A stretch of 64,000 nt of DNA from Streptomyces sp. NBC_01498. Its GTDB lineage: Bacteria; Actinomycetota; Actinomycetes; Streptomycetales; Streptomycetaceae. The notes under the pieces were generated by a model. That model saw nothing but the letters and a program-made list of their open reading frames with translations, made no database searches and had not been told where the DNA came from. Positions 41,153-50,893 of this stretch are shown here, piece after piece (position 1 is the first letter of the stretch; each line of letters opens with the position of its first letter). A program made the position numbers and the translations under genes. The stretch covers positions 5,654,001-5,718,000 of the forward strand of contig NZ_CP109598.1 of assembly GCF_036327775.1 (NCBI RefSeq), written 5' to 3'.

Positions 41153-42814
41153 ATGGCAGCGCAATTCGGCCGCCGGCTCCGCAGAGGGGCGGCCACCACG
41201 GCGGTCGCCGCACTCGCAGTCGCCGCACTCTCCGCCTCGCAGGCCCCGGCCATAGTGTCCGGCGGCGGTGACGGCGGGAAGCAGGCGTCCGGATCGAGCG
41301 TGCCGGACGGCGACTCGGCCTCCGGGGACTCCTCCTACCACACGGACCTCCCGCCGCTGAACACCCCCGACAAGCCCGGTACGTCGATCGACCTGCCCAG
41401 CCTGGGCGCGTCCGAGGCCGGGATACCCGCGTCCGTGCTCGCCGCGTACAAACAGGCCGAGCAGCGCATCGCGATCACCAACCCCGGCTGCAACCTGCCG
41501 TGGCAACTCCTCGCGGCGATAGGCAAGGTCGAGTCCGGCCAGGCGCGCGGCGGCCGGGTCGACGACGCGGGCACCACGCTCTCGCCGATCCTGGGCCCCG
41601 TGCTGAACGGTGTCGGCTTCGCCAACATCTCCGACACCGACAACGGCGCGTACGACGGCGACACGACCCACGACCGGGCCGTCGGACCGATGCAGTTCAT
41701 CCCGTCCACCTGGGCGACCTGGGGCCAGGACGCCAACGGCGACGGCCGCGACGACCCGAACAACATCTACGACGCGGCGCTCGCCGCCGGCCGCTACCTC
41801 TGCGCCGACGACCGGGACCTGTCGGACAAGAGCAACCTCGACCGGGCGATCCTCAGTTACAACCGCTCACGGGAGTATCTGGCCACGGTCCTGTCGTGGC
41901 TGGAGTACTACAAGCGCGGCAGCCACGAGGTGCCGGACGGCACGGGCGAGCTGCCCGAGGGCCCCGGCCCGCTGAACCCGGGCGGACCCGGGGCGTCCCC
42001 GAGCCCCGAAACGAGCCCGTCGCCCAAGCCCCCGAAGCCGAAGCCGACTCCGCCGCCGACGACGCCGCCCCCCACCCCGCCCCCCACCACGCCTCCGCCG
42101 ACGACGCCGCCCGCCACCCCCGATCCGACCGTCGCACGGCTGGAGAACGCGGGCACCGGCACACTGTCCGCCACGGCGGGCACGGCCTTCGCACAGCGCG
42201 TCACGGTGCGCGGCGAGGACGGCAAGGGCAAGGTCGTCGGCAAGGTGGCCGTACGGTTCGAGATCGTCGGCGACACCGACGCGACCTTCGACAGCGGTAC
42301 GAGGAACGTCACCGTGACGAGCGGCACGAACGGCGTCGCGACGGCGCCCGCGCTCCGGGCGGGCGAGAAGACCGGCGACTTCACGGTCCGGGTGAGTGTC
42401 GCGAACCGTACGGTCCAGGCCGTCGACTTCACGGCGACCGTCACCGAACGCGTCGCGGACGCGGTCGTCCGCACCGGCGACAAGGAACTGACGGCGGCGC
42501 CCGGCACGGAGTTCGCCGACGCCGTCGGGATCATGGCCACCCTCAACGGGCAGGCCGCGGCGGGAGTGGCGGTCAAGGCCACCCTGATCACCTCGGCGGA
42601 CAACCCGTCGACGTCGGACAAGGGCCCCTACTTCAAGGACGCCGCCGGCCAGCCGCTGCGCGCCCTGACGGGCCTGAAGACCGACGCCCAGGGCGCGCTG
42701 CTCCTGCCGAAGCTCTTCGCGGACGACGCGGTGGGCACGTTCCTGCTCCAGATCGAGACGGCGGGCGGCGCGAAGGTGACGATCGAACTGAAGGTCGCGG
42801 CCCCGGCCGCGTAG
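41153..42814 (+). CDS. secreted lytic transglycosylase with Pro-rich linker and Ig-like domains
   Basis: 553-residue exported enzyme predicted to cut peptidoglycan glycan strands. A signal peptide (TTAVAALAVAALSASQAPA) is followed by an MltB/SLT-like catalytic domain at about 90-255 with the catalytic Glu in LLAAIGKVESGQ and the GPMQFIPSTWATWG segment; then a 45-residue proline/threonine linker (PPPTTPPPTPPP-type) and two Ig-like beta domains, the first about 325-430. ATG 41153 follows GGGAGGGA. The linker probably spans the wall. A long terminator follows. No sortase signal is seen. Confidence 0.88.
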   Translation: MAAQFGRRLRRGAATTAVAALAVAALSASQAPAIVSGGGDGGKQASGSSVPDGDSASGDSSYHTDLPPLNTPDKPGTSIDLPSLGASEAGIPASVLAAYKQAEQRIAITNPGCNLPWQLLAAIGKVESGQARGGRVDDAGTTLSPILGPVLNGVGFANISDTDNGAYDGDTTHDRAVGPMQFIPSTWATWGQDANGDGRDDPNNIYDAALAAGRYLCADDRDLSDKSNLDRAILSYNRSREYLATVLSWLEYYKRGSHEVPDGTGELPEGPGPLNPGGPGASPSPETSPSPKPPKPKPTPPPTTPPPTPPPTTPPPTTPPATPDPTVARLENAGTGTLSATAGTAFAQRVTVRGEDGKGKVVGKVAVRFEIVGDTDATFDSGTRNVTVTSGTNGVATAPALRAGEKTGDFTVRVSVANRTVQAVDFTATVTERVADAVVRTGDKELTAAPGTEFADAVGIMATLNGQAAAGVAVKATLITSADNPSTSDKGPYFKDAAGQPLRALTGLKTDAQGALLLPKLFADDAVGTFLLQIETAGGAKVTIELKVAAPAA

Positions 42815-42832
42815 CCGCGCCGAGTTCTCAGG

Positions 42833-42875
42833 ACCTGTGCCGCCCCTCCGTCCCGGACGGAGGGGCGGCACAGGT
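42833..42875 (+). terminator. 20-bp stem terminator after the transglycosylase
   Basis: A perfect 20-bp stem (42833-42852 with 42856-42875) and a 3-nt loop, 19 bp after the stop codon. One of the most stable hairpins in the window. Confidence 0.85.
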
Positions 42876-43281
42876 GTGTTGGGGGGCGGGTGGGGCCGGA
42901 AGGCGACAGCGTTCGTGCGGGACGGCGCGCCACTTCGCGGTGCCGGACACAGACCGGGCCGGTTCCCGGACCCCGCGCGGGACCCGGGGCGGGCACCACT
43001 TCTCACGATCCGTCCGGCACGCACTCAGGGCGCCCCCGGCAGCCGCGCGGTGAAGTGCCGTGCCAGGGGTTCCGGGCCGCGAATACCCGCCGCGCGCCCG
43101 CCGCTACGTGCCGGACCCCGGCCATTGCGCGAGGCGAAAGCGGCGCTCCCGCCCGCAGGGCGGGGCGCGTGGCGGTCGGTGCGTGCGCTCGCACGGGGGA
43201 GGATCGGTCTCGTACCGGGCGTACGTGGCCCGTTACGACGACACCGCGACCGTGCGCGCCGGCGCTACTTCGCCGCACGCC
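42876..43281. other. non-coding gap between transglycosylase and hrpB
   Basis: About 400 bp of GC-rich DNA between convergent genes. Short open frames exist on both strands but none has a ribosome binding site, recognisable domain or Streptomyces-like third-position bias that I can defend. No repeat or hairpin stands out. Confidence 0.45.
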
Positions 43282-45861
43282 CTAGCGGCGCTCGTTCAGG
43301 CGCCGCGTCGCCGGGGCCTCCGTGGGGTTCTCCGGCCAGGGGTGGCGGGGGTAGCGGCCGCGCAGTTCGGCGCGGACCGCGCGGTAGCCGTCCCGCCAGA
43401 AGGACGCGAGGTCGGCCGTGACCGCCGCCGGACGGCCGGCGGGGGAGAGCAGGTGGACCAGTACCGGCACTCCCGCGACCGTCGGTGTCGTGGTCAGGCC
43501 GAACAACTCCTGGAGTTTCACCGCCAGTACGGGCTGCTCCCCGCCGTAGTCGACCCGTACCCGTGAACCGCTCGGCACCCGGAGGCGTTCCGGAGCCAGT
43601 TCGTCCAGCCGTGCCGCCTCGCCCGACGCCCACGGCAGCAGCCGGCGCAGTGCGTCGCCCGCCTCGACGCGGGCCAGGTCGGCGCGTCGGCGGGCCCTCG
43701 ACAGTTCGGGCTCCAGCCAGTTCTCCGCGCCGTCGAGCAGCGCGGTGTCCGACACGTCCGGCCACGGGGCGCCCAACACCCGGTGCAGGAAGGCCAGTCG
43801 CTCCCGCAGGCCCCGCGCGTCCCGTGTCCAGCGCAGCAGGCTGTCGGGGCCCTCCCGCCGCAGCCCCTCCAGCAGGGCCGCGCGTACCCGCGCCGGAGCG
43901 GGGTTGCGCAGTGGGCGCCCGGACAGTTCGACCGCGCCGAGCCGTGTCACCTCCCTGGCGACGACGTCGCCGTCCTCCCAGCGCACCTCCTGGCCGGAGA
44001 CCAGCAGGCGCGCGGCGGCGGCCCGCGCGGTGTCCTCGTCGACGACGGCGGCGAGCCGTACCCGCGCGGAGGCGGCCGTCGCGGGCCGGTCCGCGACGGC
44101 GACGGCGAGCCACGGCGCGTCCCGCAGCCCGGACCCGTCGGTGAGTTCGGCGCCGGTGCCCGACACCATCAGGAAGGCACCGCCGCCCCGTGCCCGCGCG
44201 ATCCGCTCGGGGAAGGCGTACGCGGCGACGACCCCCACGACCGTGTCGTCCGGCAGGCCGTGGCCGCCACCGCCGTCACCGCTGCCGCCGCCGTCGTCGT
44301 CGCCCCGTGCCGCCCCGTCCGGGCCCGACGGCAGGGCCGAGGCCAGCCGCCGCGCTTCCTGGCGCCAGCGCGCCGCGTAGCCGTCGCCGCCCCGTTTCGC
44401 GGTGCGCCAGGCCGCCGCCAGGTCGTCGCCGTACGCCCTCGGCGGTTCCTCGCTCAGCAGCGCCACCACCTCGGCGGTCCGGCGCGCGCCGACCTCGGCG
44501 GCGCCGTCGAGCAGCGCGCGGGCCAGCCTCGGGTGCAGGCCGAGCCGGGACATCCGGACGCCCCGGCCGGTCACCCGCCCGTCGGCGTCCACCGCGCCGA
44601 TCGCGGCCAGGACCGTACGGGCGGCGGCCAGGGCTCCCGCCGGGGGCGCGTCGAGCAGTGCGAGACCGGACGCGTCCGGGTCGCCCCAGCACGCCGCCTG
44701 AAGGGCGAACGCCGCCAGATCGGCGACCTTGATCTCGGGCGCCGGGAAACGCGGCAGCCGCGCGTCCTCCGCCTCGTCCCAGCACCGGTACACCGCGCCC
44801 GGCGCCTCACGGCCCGCGCGCCCGGCGCGCTGCCGGCCCGTCGCCTGCGAGGCGCGCACCGTGGTGAGCGCGCTCAGCCCGCGCGCGTGGTCCGTGCGCG
44901 GCTCACGCGCCAGCCCGGAGTCCACCACCACGCGTACGCCCGGCACGGTCAGGCTCGACTCCGCGACGGAGGTGGCCAGGACGACGCGGCGCTCGCCGTC
45001 GCCCGGCCCCGCGAGTACCGCGTCCTGCACCGCGGCCGGGGCCCGGCCGTGCACCTGGAGCACGGACGCGCCGAGGTCGCCGGGGCTCCCCAGCAGCGCC
45101 GCGACCCGGCCGATCTCGCCGACACCCGGCAGGAACACCAGGACGTCGCCCGCCCGTTCGGCCAGCGCCCGGCGCACCACGGTGGCCAGATGGGCCAGCA
45201 GCGCCGGATCGACCCGCATGCCGTGCGGCGGGCGCACCGGCCGGGCGGGCGGCGCCCACACGACCTCCAAAGGATGCGTCACTCCCCGCGCCTCCACCAC
45301 GGGCGCGTCGCCCAGCAGCCGCGCCCACCCCTCGGCGTCGGTGGTCGCCGACGCGGCCACCAGCCGCAGGTCCGGGCGGAGTGTCGCCCGTACGTCCAGC
45401 AGGAAGGCCGCCACGGTGTCGGCGTCCAGGTGCCGTTCGTGGCACTCGTCGAGGATCACCACGTCCACGCCGCCGAGTTCGGGGTCGCGCTGGAGCCGCT
45501 GGAGCAGTACACCGGTGGTCACCACCTCCACCACCGTGCCGCGCCCCACCACGCGCTCCCCGCGCACCGTGAAGCCGACGCTCCCGCCGGGCTTCTCACC
45601 CAGCAGCCACGCCATCCGCCGGGCCGCCGCGCGCGCGGCGATCCGGCGCGGCTCGGCGACGACCACCCGCCGCCGCGTCCCGCTCCCGGCCCCCGCGCCG
45701 CCGGGGCCGATCAGCCCGGCCAGTACCAGCGGCACCAGCGTCGTCTTGCCGGTGCCGGGCGGCGCGCACAGCACGGCCCGTCCCGGCCCGTCGAGGGCGG
45801 CCTCCAGCGCGGGCAGGGCGGTACGGACGGGCAGCGCGGCGAGTGCGTCGTGGCGGATCAC
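43282..45861 (-). CDS. hrpB: ATP-dependent helicase HrpB
   Basis: DExH-box RNA helicase of 859 residues, the usual HrpB length. Motif I APPGTGKTT at about 34-42, Ia VVAEPRRIAARAAARRMA, motif II DECHER, motif III SATTD, motif V ATSVAESSLTVPG and motif VI QRAGRAGR are present. The helicase-associated winged-helix region (APEIKVADLAAFALQAACWG) and the C-terminal HrpB-specific domain ending HPWPENPTEAPATRR complete it. A Gly/Asp-rich insert (DDDGGGSGDGGGG, about residue 525) is a disordered loop. The cellular role of HrpB is poorly defined. Confidence 0.94.
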   Translation of the reverse strand: MIRHDALAALPVRTALPALEAALDGPGRAVLCAPPGTGKTTLVPLVLAGLIGPGGAGAGSGTRRRVVVAEPRRIAARAAARRMAWLLGEKPGGSVGFTVRGERVVGRGTVVEVVTTGVLLQRLQRDPELGGVDVVILDECHERHLDADTVAAFLLDVRATLRPDLRLVAASATTDAEGWARLLGDAPVVEARGVTHPLEVVWAPPARPVRPPHGMRVDPALLAHLATVVRRALAERAGDVLVFLPGVGEIGRVAALLGSPGDLGASVLQVHGRAPAAVQDAVLAGPGDGERRVVLATSVAESSLTVPGVRVVVDSGLAREPRTDHARGLSALTTVRASQATGRQRAGRAGREAPGAVYRCWDEAEDARLPRFPAPEIKVADLAAFALQAACWGDPDASGLALLDAPPAGALAAARTVLAAIGAVDADGRVTGRGVRMSRLGLHPRLARALLDGAAEVGARRTAEVVALLSEEPPRAYGDDLAAAWRTAKRGGDGYAARWRQEARRLASALPSGPDGAARGDDDGGGSGDGGGGHGLPDDTVVGVVAAYAFPERIARARGGGAFLMVSGTGAELTDGSGLRDAPWLAVAVADRPATAASARVRLAAVVDEDTARAAAARLLVSGQEVRWEDGDVVAREVTRLGAVELSGRPLRNPAPARVRAALLEGLRREGPDSLLRWTRDARGLRERLAFLHRVLGAPWPDVSDTALLDGAENWLEPELSRARRRADLARVEAGDALRRLLPWASGEAARLDELAPERLRVPSGSRVRVDYGGEQPVLAVKLQELFGLTTTPTVAGVPVLVHLLSPAGRPAAVTADLASFWRDGYRAVRAELRGRYPRHPWPENPTEAPATRRLNERR

Positions 45862-45960
45862 GCCCCCAGTCTCGCCCCGGTCACGCGTCCACCGACGCCT
45901 CCGGTCCCGTCTCCGGCAACGCCCCCGGTGCCCGCCCCCGGTGCCGTACGGGCCCCGTCC

Positions 45961-46887
45961 TCAGTCCCGTACGCAGACGAAGATCGCCGACCCCGGGATC
46001 AGATTCCCGCGCAACGGCGACCAGCCGCCCCACTCCTGCGTGTTCCAGGCCGGCCACTCCGGCTCCACCAGGTCGACCAGCCGGAACCCGGCCGCCACCA
46101 CGTCCCGTACCCGGTCGCCCAGCGTCCGGTGGTGCTCCACGTACACCGCGCGCCCCTGCTCGTCCTGTTCCACGTAGGGCGTGCGGTCGAAGTACGACGC
46201 CGACACCGACAGCCCCTCCGGCCCCGGCTCGTCGGGGAACGCCCAGCGGATCGGGTGCGTGACCGAGAAGACCCAGCGCCCGCCGGGGCGCAGCACCCGC
46301 CGTACCTCGCGGAACACCCGTACCGGTTCGGCGACGAAGGGGATGGCCCCGTACGCGGAGCACGCCAGGTCGAAGGAGCCGTCCCGGAAGGGCAGCGCCG
46401 CCGCGTCCGCCTCCACAAGAGGTACGTCGTCGCCGATGCGCCGCGCGTGCTGGAGCTGCCGGTGCGAGAGGTCGAGCGCGACCGGGCGCGCGCCCTGCGT
46501 CGTCAGCCAGCGCGAGCACTGTGCCGCGCCCGCCCCGATCTCCAGGACGTCGAGGTCCTTCAGCGACTCGGGCGGGCCCAGCAGCTCCGCCTCCACCTCG
46601 TCCAGGCCCTCGGGCCCCCAGACGAACCGGTCGTCTCCCAGGAAGGTGCCGTGCTCCAGCTGGTAGTCGTCGGCGTTCCGGTCCCACCAGCCCCGGTTGG
46701 CGCGGCTGCTCTCGGCGCCGTCACTCGCGCGCCGGGTGGCCTCCGACTCCCACTCCGGCTCCGGCTCCGTCCGCGGGGCCGGCCCAGGAGCCGGCCCCGG
46801 CTCCTGGCGGGGTCGCGGGGTCCGCTCGTGTGCCGTGTCGTGCGGCGCCCGCCGCTCGGCCTGCTGGTCTGCGCGCTCTTGGCTCAT
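45961..46887 (-). CDS. class I SAM-dependent methyltransferase
   Basis: 308-residue methyltransferase. The Rossmann core runs from about 105 to 225: motif I DVLEIGAGAAQCSRWL, motif II ALDLSHRQLQHA, post-motif VEADAAALPFRDGSFDLACSA and motif III VLRPGGRWVFSV. The first 60 residues are disordered and rich in Pro/Glu/Arg, so the true start could be internal, but no better ribosome binding site is seen. C-terminal features (VEQDEQGRAVYVEHHRTLGD) resemble small-molecule methyltransferases. It reads away from rpsA; substrate unknown. Confidence 0.85.
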   Translation of the reverse strand: MSQERADQQAERRAPHDTAHERTPRPRQEPGPAPGPAPRTEPEPEWESEATRRASDGAESSRANRGWWDRNADDYQLEHGTFLGDDRFVWGPEGLDEVEAELLGPPESLKDLDVLEIGAGAAQCSRWLTTQGARPVALDLSHRQLQHARRIGDDVPLVEADAAALPFRDGSFDLACSAYGAIPFVAEPVRVFREVRRVLRPGGRWVFSVTHPIRWAFPDEPGPEGLSVSASYFDRTPYVEQDEQGRAVYVEHHRTLGDRVRDVVAAGFRLVDLVEPEWPAWNTQEWGGWSPLRGNLIPGSAIFVCVRD

Positions 46888-47046
46888 CGTGTCCGTCGTC
46901 GTAGTGTGCGGAGAGACCGGTCAGCACCCGCGCCGCGCGGTGCCCGGCCGGTGTCCGCTCGCGCCGCGGTGCGGCCCTCGTGGCCTCATGAAACGAATGT
47001 TGTGCCGGGTATGGGGCCTTCCGCCCCCGGTGTGCGCCTTCGCGCA

Positions 47047-47075
47047 TTGACCGTGTCCGGCTGCCCCCGTATGCT
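47047..47075 (+). promoter_or_regulatory. promoter of rpsA
   Basis: TTGACC (47047-47052), 17-bp spacer, TATGCT (47070-47075). This is the best sigma-HrdB-type promoter in the window and fits a highly expressed ribosomal gene. Transcription should start near 47082. Confidence 0.8.
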
Positions 47076-47081
47076 AAAGGT

Positions 47082-47276
47082 TGCGCTGCGGGCTTGCGCG
47101 CCTCAGACGTAGCAGGCCGCGCTCGCATCCGTTGTTGGTTCCCTCGGCTTTCGAGGCGCCTTCTCCTCTTCGGGAATGGCGCTCCCCGGGCTGTGCGGAC
47201 TTCCGGTGGATGGCGATACGGGCTCTCGGCGTGGCAGTACCTACGACTCAATGTCCGCACCGGAGCCTTTACCCAC
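47082..47276 (+). promoter_or_regulatory. long untranslated leader of rpsA
   Basis: About 195 nt between the predicted start point and ATG 47277, with a small CCTCG/CGAGG hairpin (47142-47156) and no open frame likely to be a leader peptide. S1 of other bacteria represses its own translation through its leader; this one may do so too. GGAG at 47262-47265 is the ribosome binding site. Confidence 0.45.
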
Positions 47277-48791
47277 ATGACGAGCAGCACCGAGACCACC
47301 GCCACCACCCCGCAGGTTGCGGTCAACGACATCGGTAACGAGGAAGCATTCCTCGCCGCGATCGACGAGACGATCAAGTACTTCAACGACGGCGACATCG
47401 TCGACGGCGTCATCGTGAAGGTCGACCGGGACGAGGTCCTGCTCGACATCGGTTACAAGACCGAAGGCGTCATCCCCTCCCGCGAGCTTTCGATCAAGCA
47501 CGACGTCGACCCCAATGAGGTCGTCGCCGTCGGTGACGAGATCGAAGCCCTTGTTCTCCAGAAGGAGGACAAGGAAGGTCGGCTCATCCTGTCCAAGAAG
47601 CGCGCGCAGTACGAGCGCGCCTGGGGCACGATCGAGAAGATCAAGGAAGAGGACGGCATCGTCACCGGCACCGTCATCGAGGTCGTCAAGGGTGGTCTCA
47701 TCCTCGACATCGGCCTCCGTGGCTTCCTGCCGGCTTCTCTCGTCGAGATGCGCCGCGTCCGCGACCTCCAGCCCTACGTGGGCAAGGAGCTCGAAGCCAA
47801 GATCATCGAGCTGGACAAGAACCGCAACAACGTGGTCCTGTCCCGCCGTGCCTGGCTGGAGCAGACGCAGAGCGAGGTTCGCCAGACGTTCCTCACGACC
47901 CTGCAGAAGGGCCAGGTCCGCTCCGGCGTCGTCTCCTCGATCGTCAACTTCGGCGCGTTCGTGGACCTCGGCGGTGTCGACGGTCTCGTGCACGTCTCCG
48001 AGCTCTCCTGGAAGCACATCGACCACCCCTCCGAGGTTGTCGAGGTCGGCCAGGAAGTCACCGTCGAGGTTCTCGACGTGGACATGGACCGCGAGCGTGT
48101 CTCCCTGTCGCTCAAGGCGACGCAGGAAGACCCGTGGCAGCAGTTCGCCCGGACGCACCAGATCGGCCAGGTCGTTCCCGGCAAGGTCACCAAGCTCGTT
48201 CCGTTCGGCGCGTTCGTCCGCGTCGACGAGGGCATCGAGGGCCTGGTCCACATCTCCGAGCTGGCCGAGCGCCACGTGGAGATCCCGGAGCAGGTCGTCC
48301 AGGTCAACGACGAGATCTTCGTCAAGGTCATCGACATCGACCTGGAGCGCCGCCGCATCAGCCTCTCGCTGAAGCAGGCCAACGAGGCGTTCGGCGGGGA
48401 CCCGGCTTCGGTCGAGTTCGACCCGACGCTGTACGGCATGGCTGCCTCGTACGACGACCAGGGCAACTACATCTACCCCGAGGGCTTCGACCCCGAGACC
48501 AACGACTGGCTCGAGGGCTTCGAATCCCAGCGCGAGGTGTGGGAGACCCAGTACGCCGAGGCGCAGACCCGCTTCGAGCAGCACCAGGCGCAGGTCATCA
48601 AGTCCCGCGAGGCCGACGAGGCCGCCGCTGCCGAGGGCGCTGCCGCCCCGGCCGGCGCGGCTCCCGCGGCCTCCGGCGGCAACGGTGGCGGCGGCTCGTA
48701 CTCCTCGGAGTCCCAGGACAACTCCGGCGCCCTCGCGTCGGACGAGGCCCTGGCCGCGCTGCGCGAGAAGCTGGCCGGCGGCCAGAGCTGA
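47277..48791 (+). CDS. rpsA: 30S ribosomal protein S1
   Basis: mRNA-binding ribosomal protein, 504 residues, from ATG 47277. Four S1 (OB-fold) repeats are visible at about 36-104, 122-187, 208-276 and 293-362 (for example GQVRSGVVSSIVNFGAFVDLGGVDGLVHVSELSW in repeat three). The first two interact with the 30S subunit and the later ones with RNA in known S1 proteins. A disordered Ala/Gly/Ser tail (from about 450) ends the protein, usual in actinobacteria, which carry four rather than six repeats. It has its own strong promoter and a terminator. Confidence 0.98.
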   Translation: MTSSTETTATTPQVAVNDIGNEEAFLAAIDETIKYFNDGDIVDGVIVKVDRDEVLLDIGYKTEGVIPSRELSIKHDVDPNEVVAVGDEIEALVLQKEDKEGRLILSKKRAQYERAWGTIEKIKEEDGIVTGTVIEVVKGGLILDIGLRGFLPASLVEMRRVRDLQPYVGKELEAKIIELDKNRNNVVLSRRAWLEQTQSEVRQTFLTTLQKGQVRSGVVSSIVNFGAFVDLGGVDGLVHVSELSWKHIDHPSEVVEVGQEVTVEVLDVDMDRERVSLSLKATQEDPWQQFARTHQIGQVVPGKVTKLVPFGAFVRVDEGIEGLVHISELAERHVEIPEQVVQVNDEIFVKVIDIDLERRRISLSLKQANEAFGGDPASVEFDPTLYGMAASYDDQGNYIYPEGFDPETNDWLEGFESQREVWETQYAEAQTRFEQHQAQVIKSREADEAAAAEGAAAPAGAAPAASGGNGGGGSYSSESQDNSGALASDEALAALREKLAGGQS

Positions 48792-48823
48792 CGCTCCGGC
48801 CCCCAGTGGGTGAATAGTTAGAA

Positions 48824-48859
48824 CGTGAGGCCCGCCCCCGCAAGGGAGCGGGCCTCACG
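48824..48859 (+). terminator. hairpin terminator after rpsA
   Basis: A perfect 12-bp stem (CGTGAGGCCCGC 48824-48835 with 48848-48859) and a 12-nt loop, 32 bp after the stop. The rest of the gap to 49090 has no other feature. Confidence 0.8.
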
Positions 48860-49090
48860 CGTGCGTCCACCGGCGCGGATCGCGGCGGGCCGGGGCGGAC
48901 CCGGGCGTGGGGGGAAGGTTCCGGCCGGAAGCGACAGGTCGGGCGCGCGAAGTACCTTACGGGGCGCGCGCGTTGGATCGCGTACCACCGGCAGACGCCC
49001 GCGCGAGGCCCGGATGGGGGTCGCGCGGGTGGGGAATGCTCACGCCCGGGGGCGTGTTCACCCTGAGGAACACGAGGAGGACCGGTAATC

Positions 49091-50029
49091 GTGGTTGATC
49101 CGCGGGATTTGTACGAGTGGGAGCCCAAGGGCCTGGCAGTCGTCGACATGGCGCTCGCACAGGAGTCCGCGGGCCTTGTCATGCTCTACCACTTCGAGGG
49201 CTACATCGACGCGGGGGAGACCGGCGACCAGATCGTCGAGAACCTGCTGGAGTCGCTGCCGAACCAGGTGGTGGCGCGTTTCGACCACGACAGACTGGTC
49301 GACTACCGCGCCCGCCGCCCCCTGCTGACGTTCCGGCGCGACCGCTGGACCGGCTACGAGACGCCGGCCCTGGAGGTTCGGCTCGTCCAGGACGCCACGG
49401 GCGCCCCGTTCCTGCTGCTGTCCGGCCCCGAGCCGGACGTGGAGTGGGAGCGCTTCGCCGTGGCCGTCGCCCAGGTCGTCGAACGCCTCGGCGTCCGGCT
49501 GGCCGTCAACTTCCACGGCATCCCGATGGGTGTGCCGCACACGCGCCCGGTCGGCATCACGCCGCACGGCAACCGCACCGACCTGATGCCGGGACACCGC
49601 AGCCCCTTCGAGGAGGCCCAGGTGCCCGGCAGCGCCGAGGCGCTCGTCGAGTACCGGCTGATGGAGGCCGGGCACGACGTACTCGGCGTGGCCGCGCACG
49701 TCCCGCACTACGTGGCGCGGTCCTCGTACCCGGACGCCGCGCTGACCGCGCTGGAGGCGATCACGGCGGCGACAGGCCTCGTCCTGCCGGGCGTCGCGCA
49801 CTCCCTCCGTACGGAGGCGCAGCGCACGCAGACCGAGATCGAGCGCCAGCTGAGCGAGGGCGACGAAGAGCTGGTGACGATGGTGCAGGGCCTTGAGCAC
49901 CAGTACGACGCGGTGGCCGGCGCCGAGAGCCGGGGCAATCTGGTCGCCGAACCGGCGGAACTCCCGTCGGCGGACGAGATCGGGCGCGAGTTCGAGAAGT
50001 TCCTGGCCGAGCGCGAGGGCGACGTCTGA
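49091..50029 (+). CDS. PAC2 family protein (proteasome-assembly-chaperone-like)
   Basis: 312-residue member of the PAC2 family, widespread in actinobacteria and named for a eukaryotic proteasome assembly chaperone; its bacterial role is not settled. GTG 49091 follows GAGGAGGACC. Family stretches: [18 protein letters not shown] near residues 31-48, [47 protein letters not shown] and [16 protein letters not shown]-terminal helical part ([19 protein letters not shown]) is likely a dimer contact. It ends before a very strong hairpin that isolates it from coaE. Confidence 0.9.
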   Translation: MVDPRDLYEWEPKGLAVVDMALAQESAGLVMLYHFEGYIDAGETGDQIVENLLESLPNQVVARFDHDRLVDYRARRPLLTFRRDRWTGYETPALEVRLVQDATGAPFLLLSGPEPDVEWERFAVAVAQVVERLGVRLAVNFHGIPMGVPHTRPVGITPHGNRTDLMPGHRSPFEEAQVPGSAEALVEYRLMEAGHDVLGVAAHVPHYVARSSYPDAALTALEAITAATGLVLPGVAHSLRTEAQRTQTEIERQLSEGDEELVTMVQGLEHQYDAVAGAESRGNLVAEPAELPSADEIGREFEKFLAEREGDV

Positions 50030-50138
50030 CGCGCGCGATGCGCCTGGCGTGTGTCCTTCGGGCACGCGGGCGGCTTCCCGCGCGCGTGGGTTTGGCGGCC
50101 TCAGGGCCGGAGAGGGCGACGTACATGCGTCGTTCCGC

Positions 50139-50180
50139 TCTTACGAGATGCCCGGAGAGACCGCCGGGCATCTCGTAAGA
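50139..50180 (+). terminator. 17-bp stem terminator between PAC2 gene and coaE
   Basis: A perfect 17-bp stem (50139-50155 with 50164-50180, arms reading CTTACGAGATGCCCGG) with an 8-nt loop. It ends 30 bp before the coaE start, so its right arm overlaps where the coaE -35 should be. Confidence 0.85.
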
Positions 50181-50196
50181 CATCCGGTGCACGCTC

Positions 50197-50202
50197 TAAG
50201 CT
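50197..50202 (+). promoter_or_regulatory. -10 element of a probably leaderless coaE message
   Basis: TAAGCT ends 7 bases before ATG 50210, and no ribosome binding site lies between. Transcription would start at or next to the ATG. Confidence 0.45.
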
Positions 50203-50209
50203 GCCGGAC

Positions 50210-50815
50210 ATGCTGACAGTGGGCCTGACCGGCGGGATCGGTGCCGGAAAGAGTGAGGTGTCCCGGCTGCTCGTGTCGTACGGCGCGGTGCTGGTGGACG
50301 CCGACAAGATCGCCAGAGAGGTCGTCGAGCCCGGGACCCCCGGGCTCGACGCCGTTGTCGACGCCTTCGGGCCCGGTGTGCTGACCGCCGACGGCAGGCT
50401 CGACCGCCCGAAACTCGGCGCGCTCGTCTTCTCCGACAGCGACCGGCTCGCCACCCTCAACGCGATCGTCCATCCCCTGGTCAGCGCGCGCTCGAAGGAG
50501 CTGGAGCGGGCGGCGGGGGAGCGGGACGTGGTCGTCCACGACGTACCGCTGCTGGTCGAGAACGGGCTGACCGGCCTGTACGACACGGTCGTCGTCGTGG
50601 ACGCCTCGCCCGGGACCCAGCTCGACCGGCTCGTACGGCTGCGCGGCATGACCGAGTCCGAGGCGCGGTCGCGGATGGCGGCCCAGGCCACCCGCGAGCG
50701 GCGTACCGCCGCCGCCGATGTGGTGATCGACAACGACGGGCCGCTGGAGAAGCTGGAGCCGCAGGTCCGCGAGGTGTGGGAGCGGCTGGTCGAGCGGGCG
50801 GAAGCCGCCCGGTGA
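50210..50815 (+). CDS. coaE: dephospho-CoA kinase
   Basis: Last enzyme of coenzyme A synthesis: phosphorylates the 3'-hydroxyl of dephospho-CoA with ATP. ATG 50210 gives [21 protein letters not shown] with the P-loop GGIGAGKS at residues 8-15; a frame open from 50051 runs through the terminator and is rejected. Other CoaE features: [39 protein letters not shown] and the lid [16 protein letters not shown]. Length of 201 is normal; the extra C-terminal domain found in some actinobacteria is absent. Confidence 0.96.
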   Translation: MLTVGLTGGIGAGKSEVSRLLVSYGAVLVDADKIAREVVEPGTPGLDAVVDAFGPGVLTADGRLDRPKLGALVFSDSDRLATLNAIVHPLVSARSKELERAAGERDVVVHDVPLLVENGLTGLYDTVVVVDASPGTQLDRLVRLRGMTESEARSRMAAQATRERRTAAADVVIDNDGPLEKLEPQVREVWERLVERAEAAR

Positions 50816-50893
50816 ACCGCCCCTCCCGAGCCGTTTGGGAAAACCACTGTCCCGTGCGACGTTGAGAGCGCGCACCGACGGAAGGAAGCGACC

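Noticed and set aside
43003..43278. 91-codon open frame between the transglycosylase and hrpB
   Set aside because: Arg/Ala-rich composition, no ribosome binding site, no recognisable feature.
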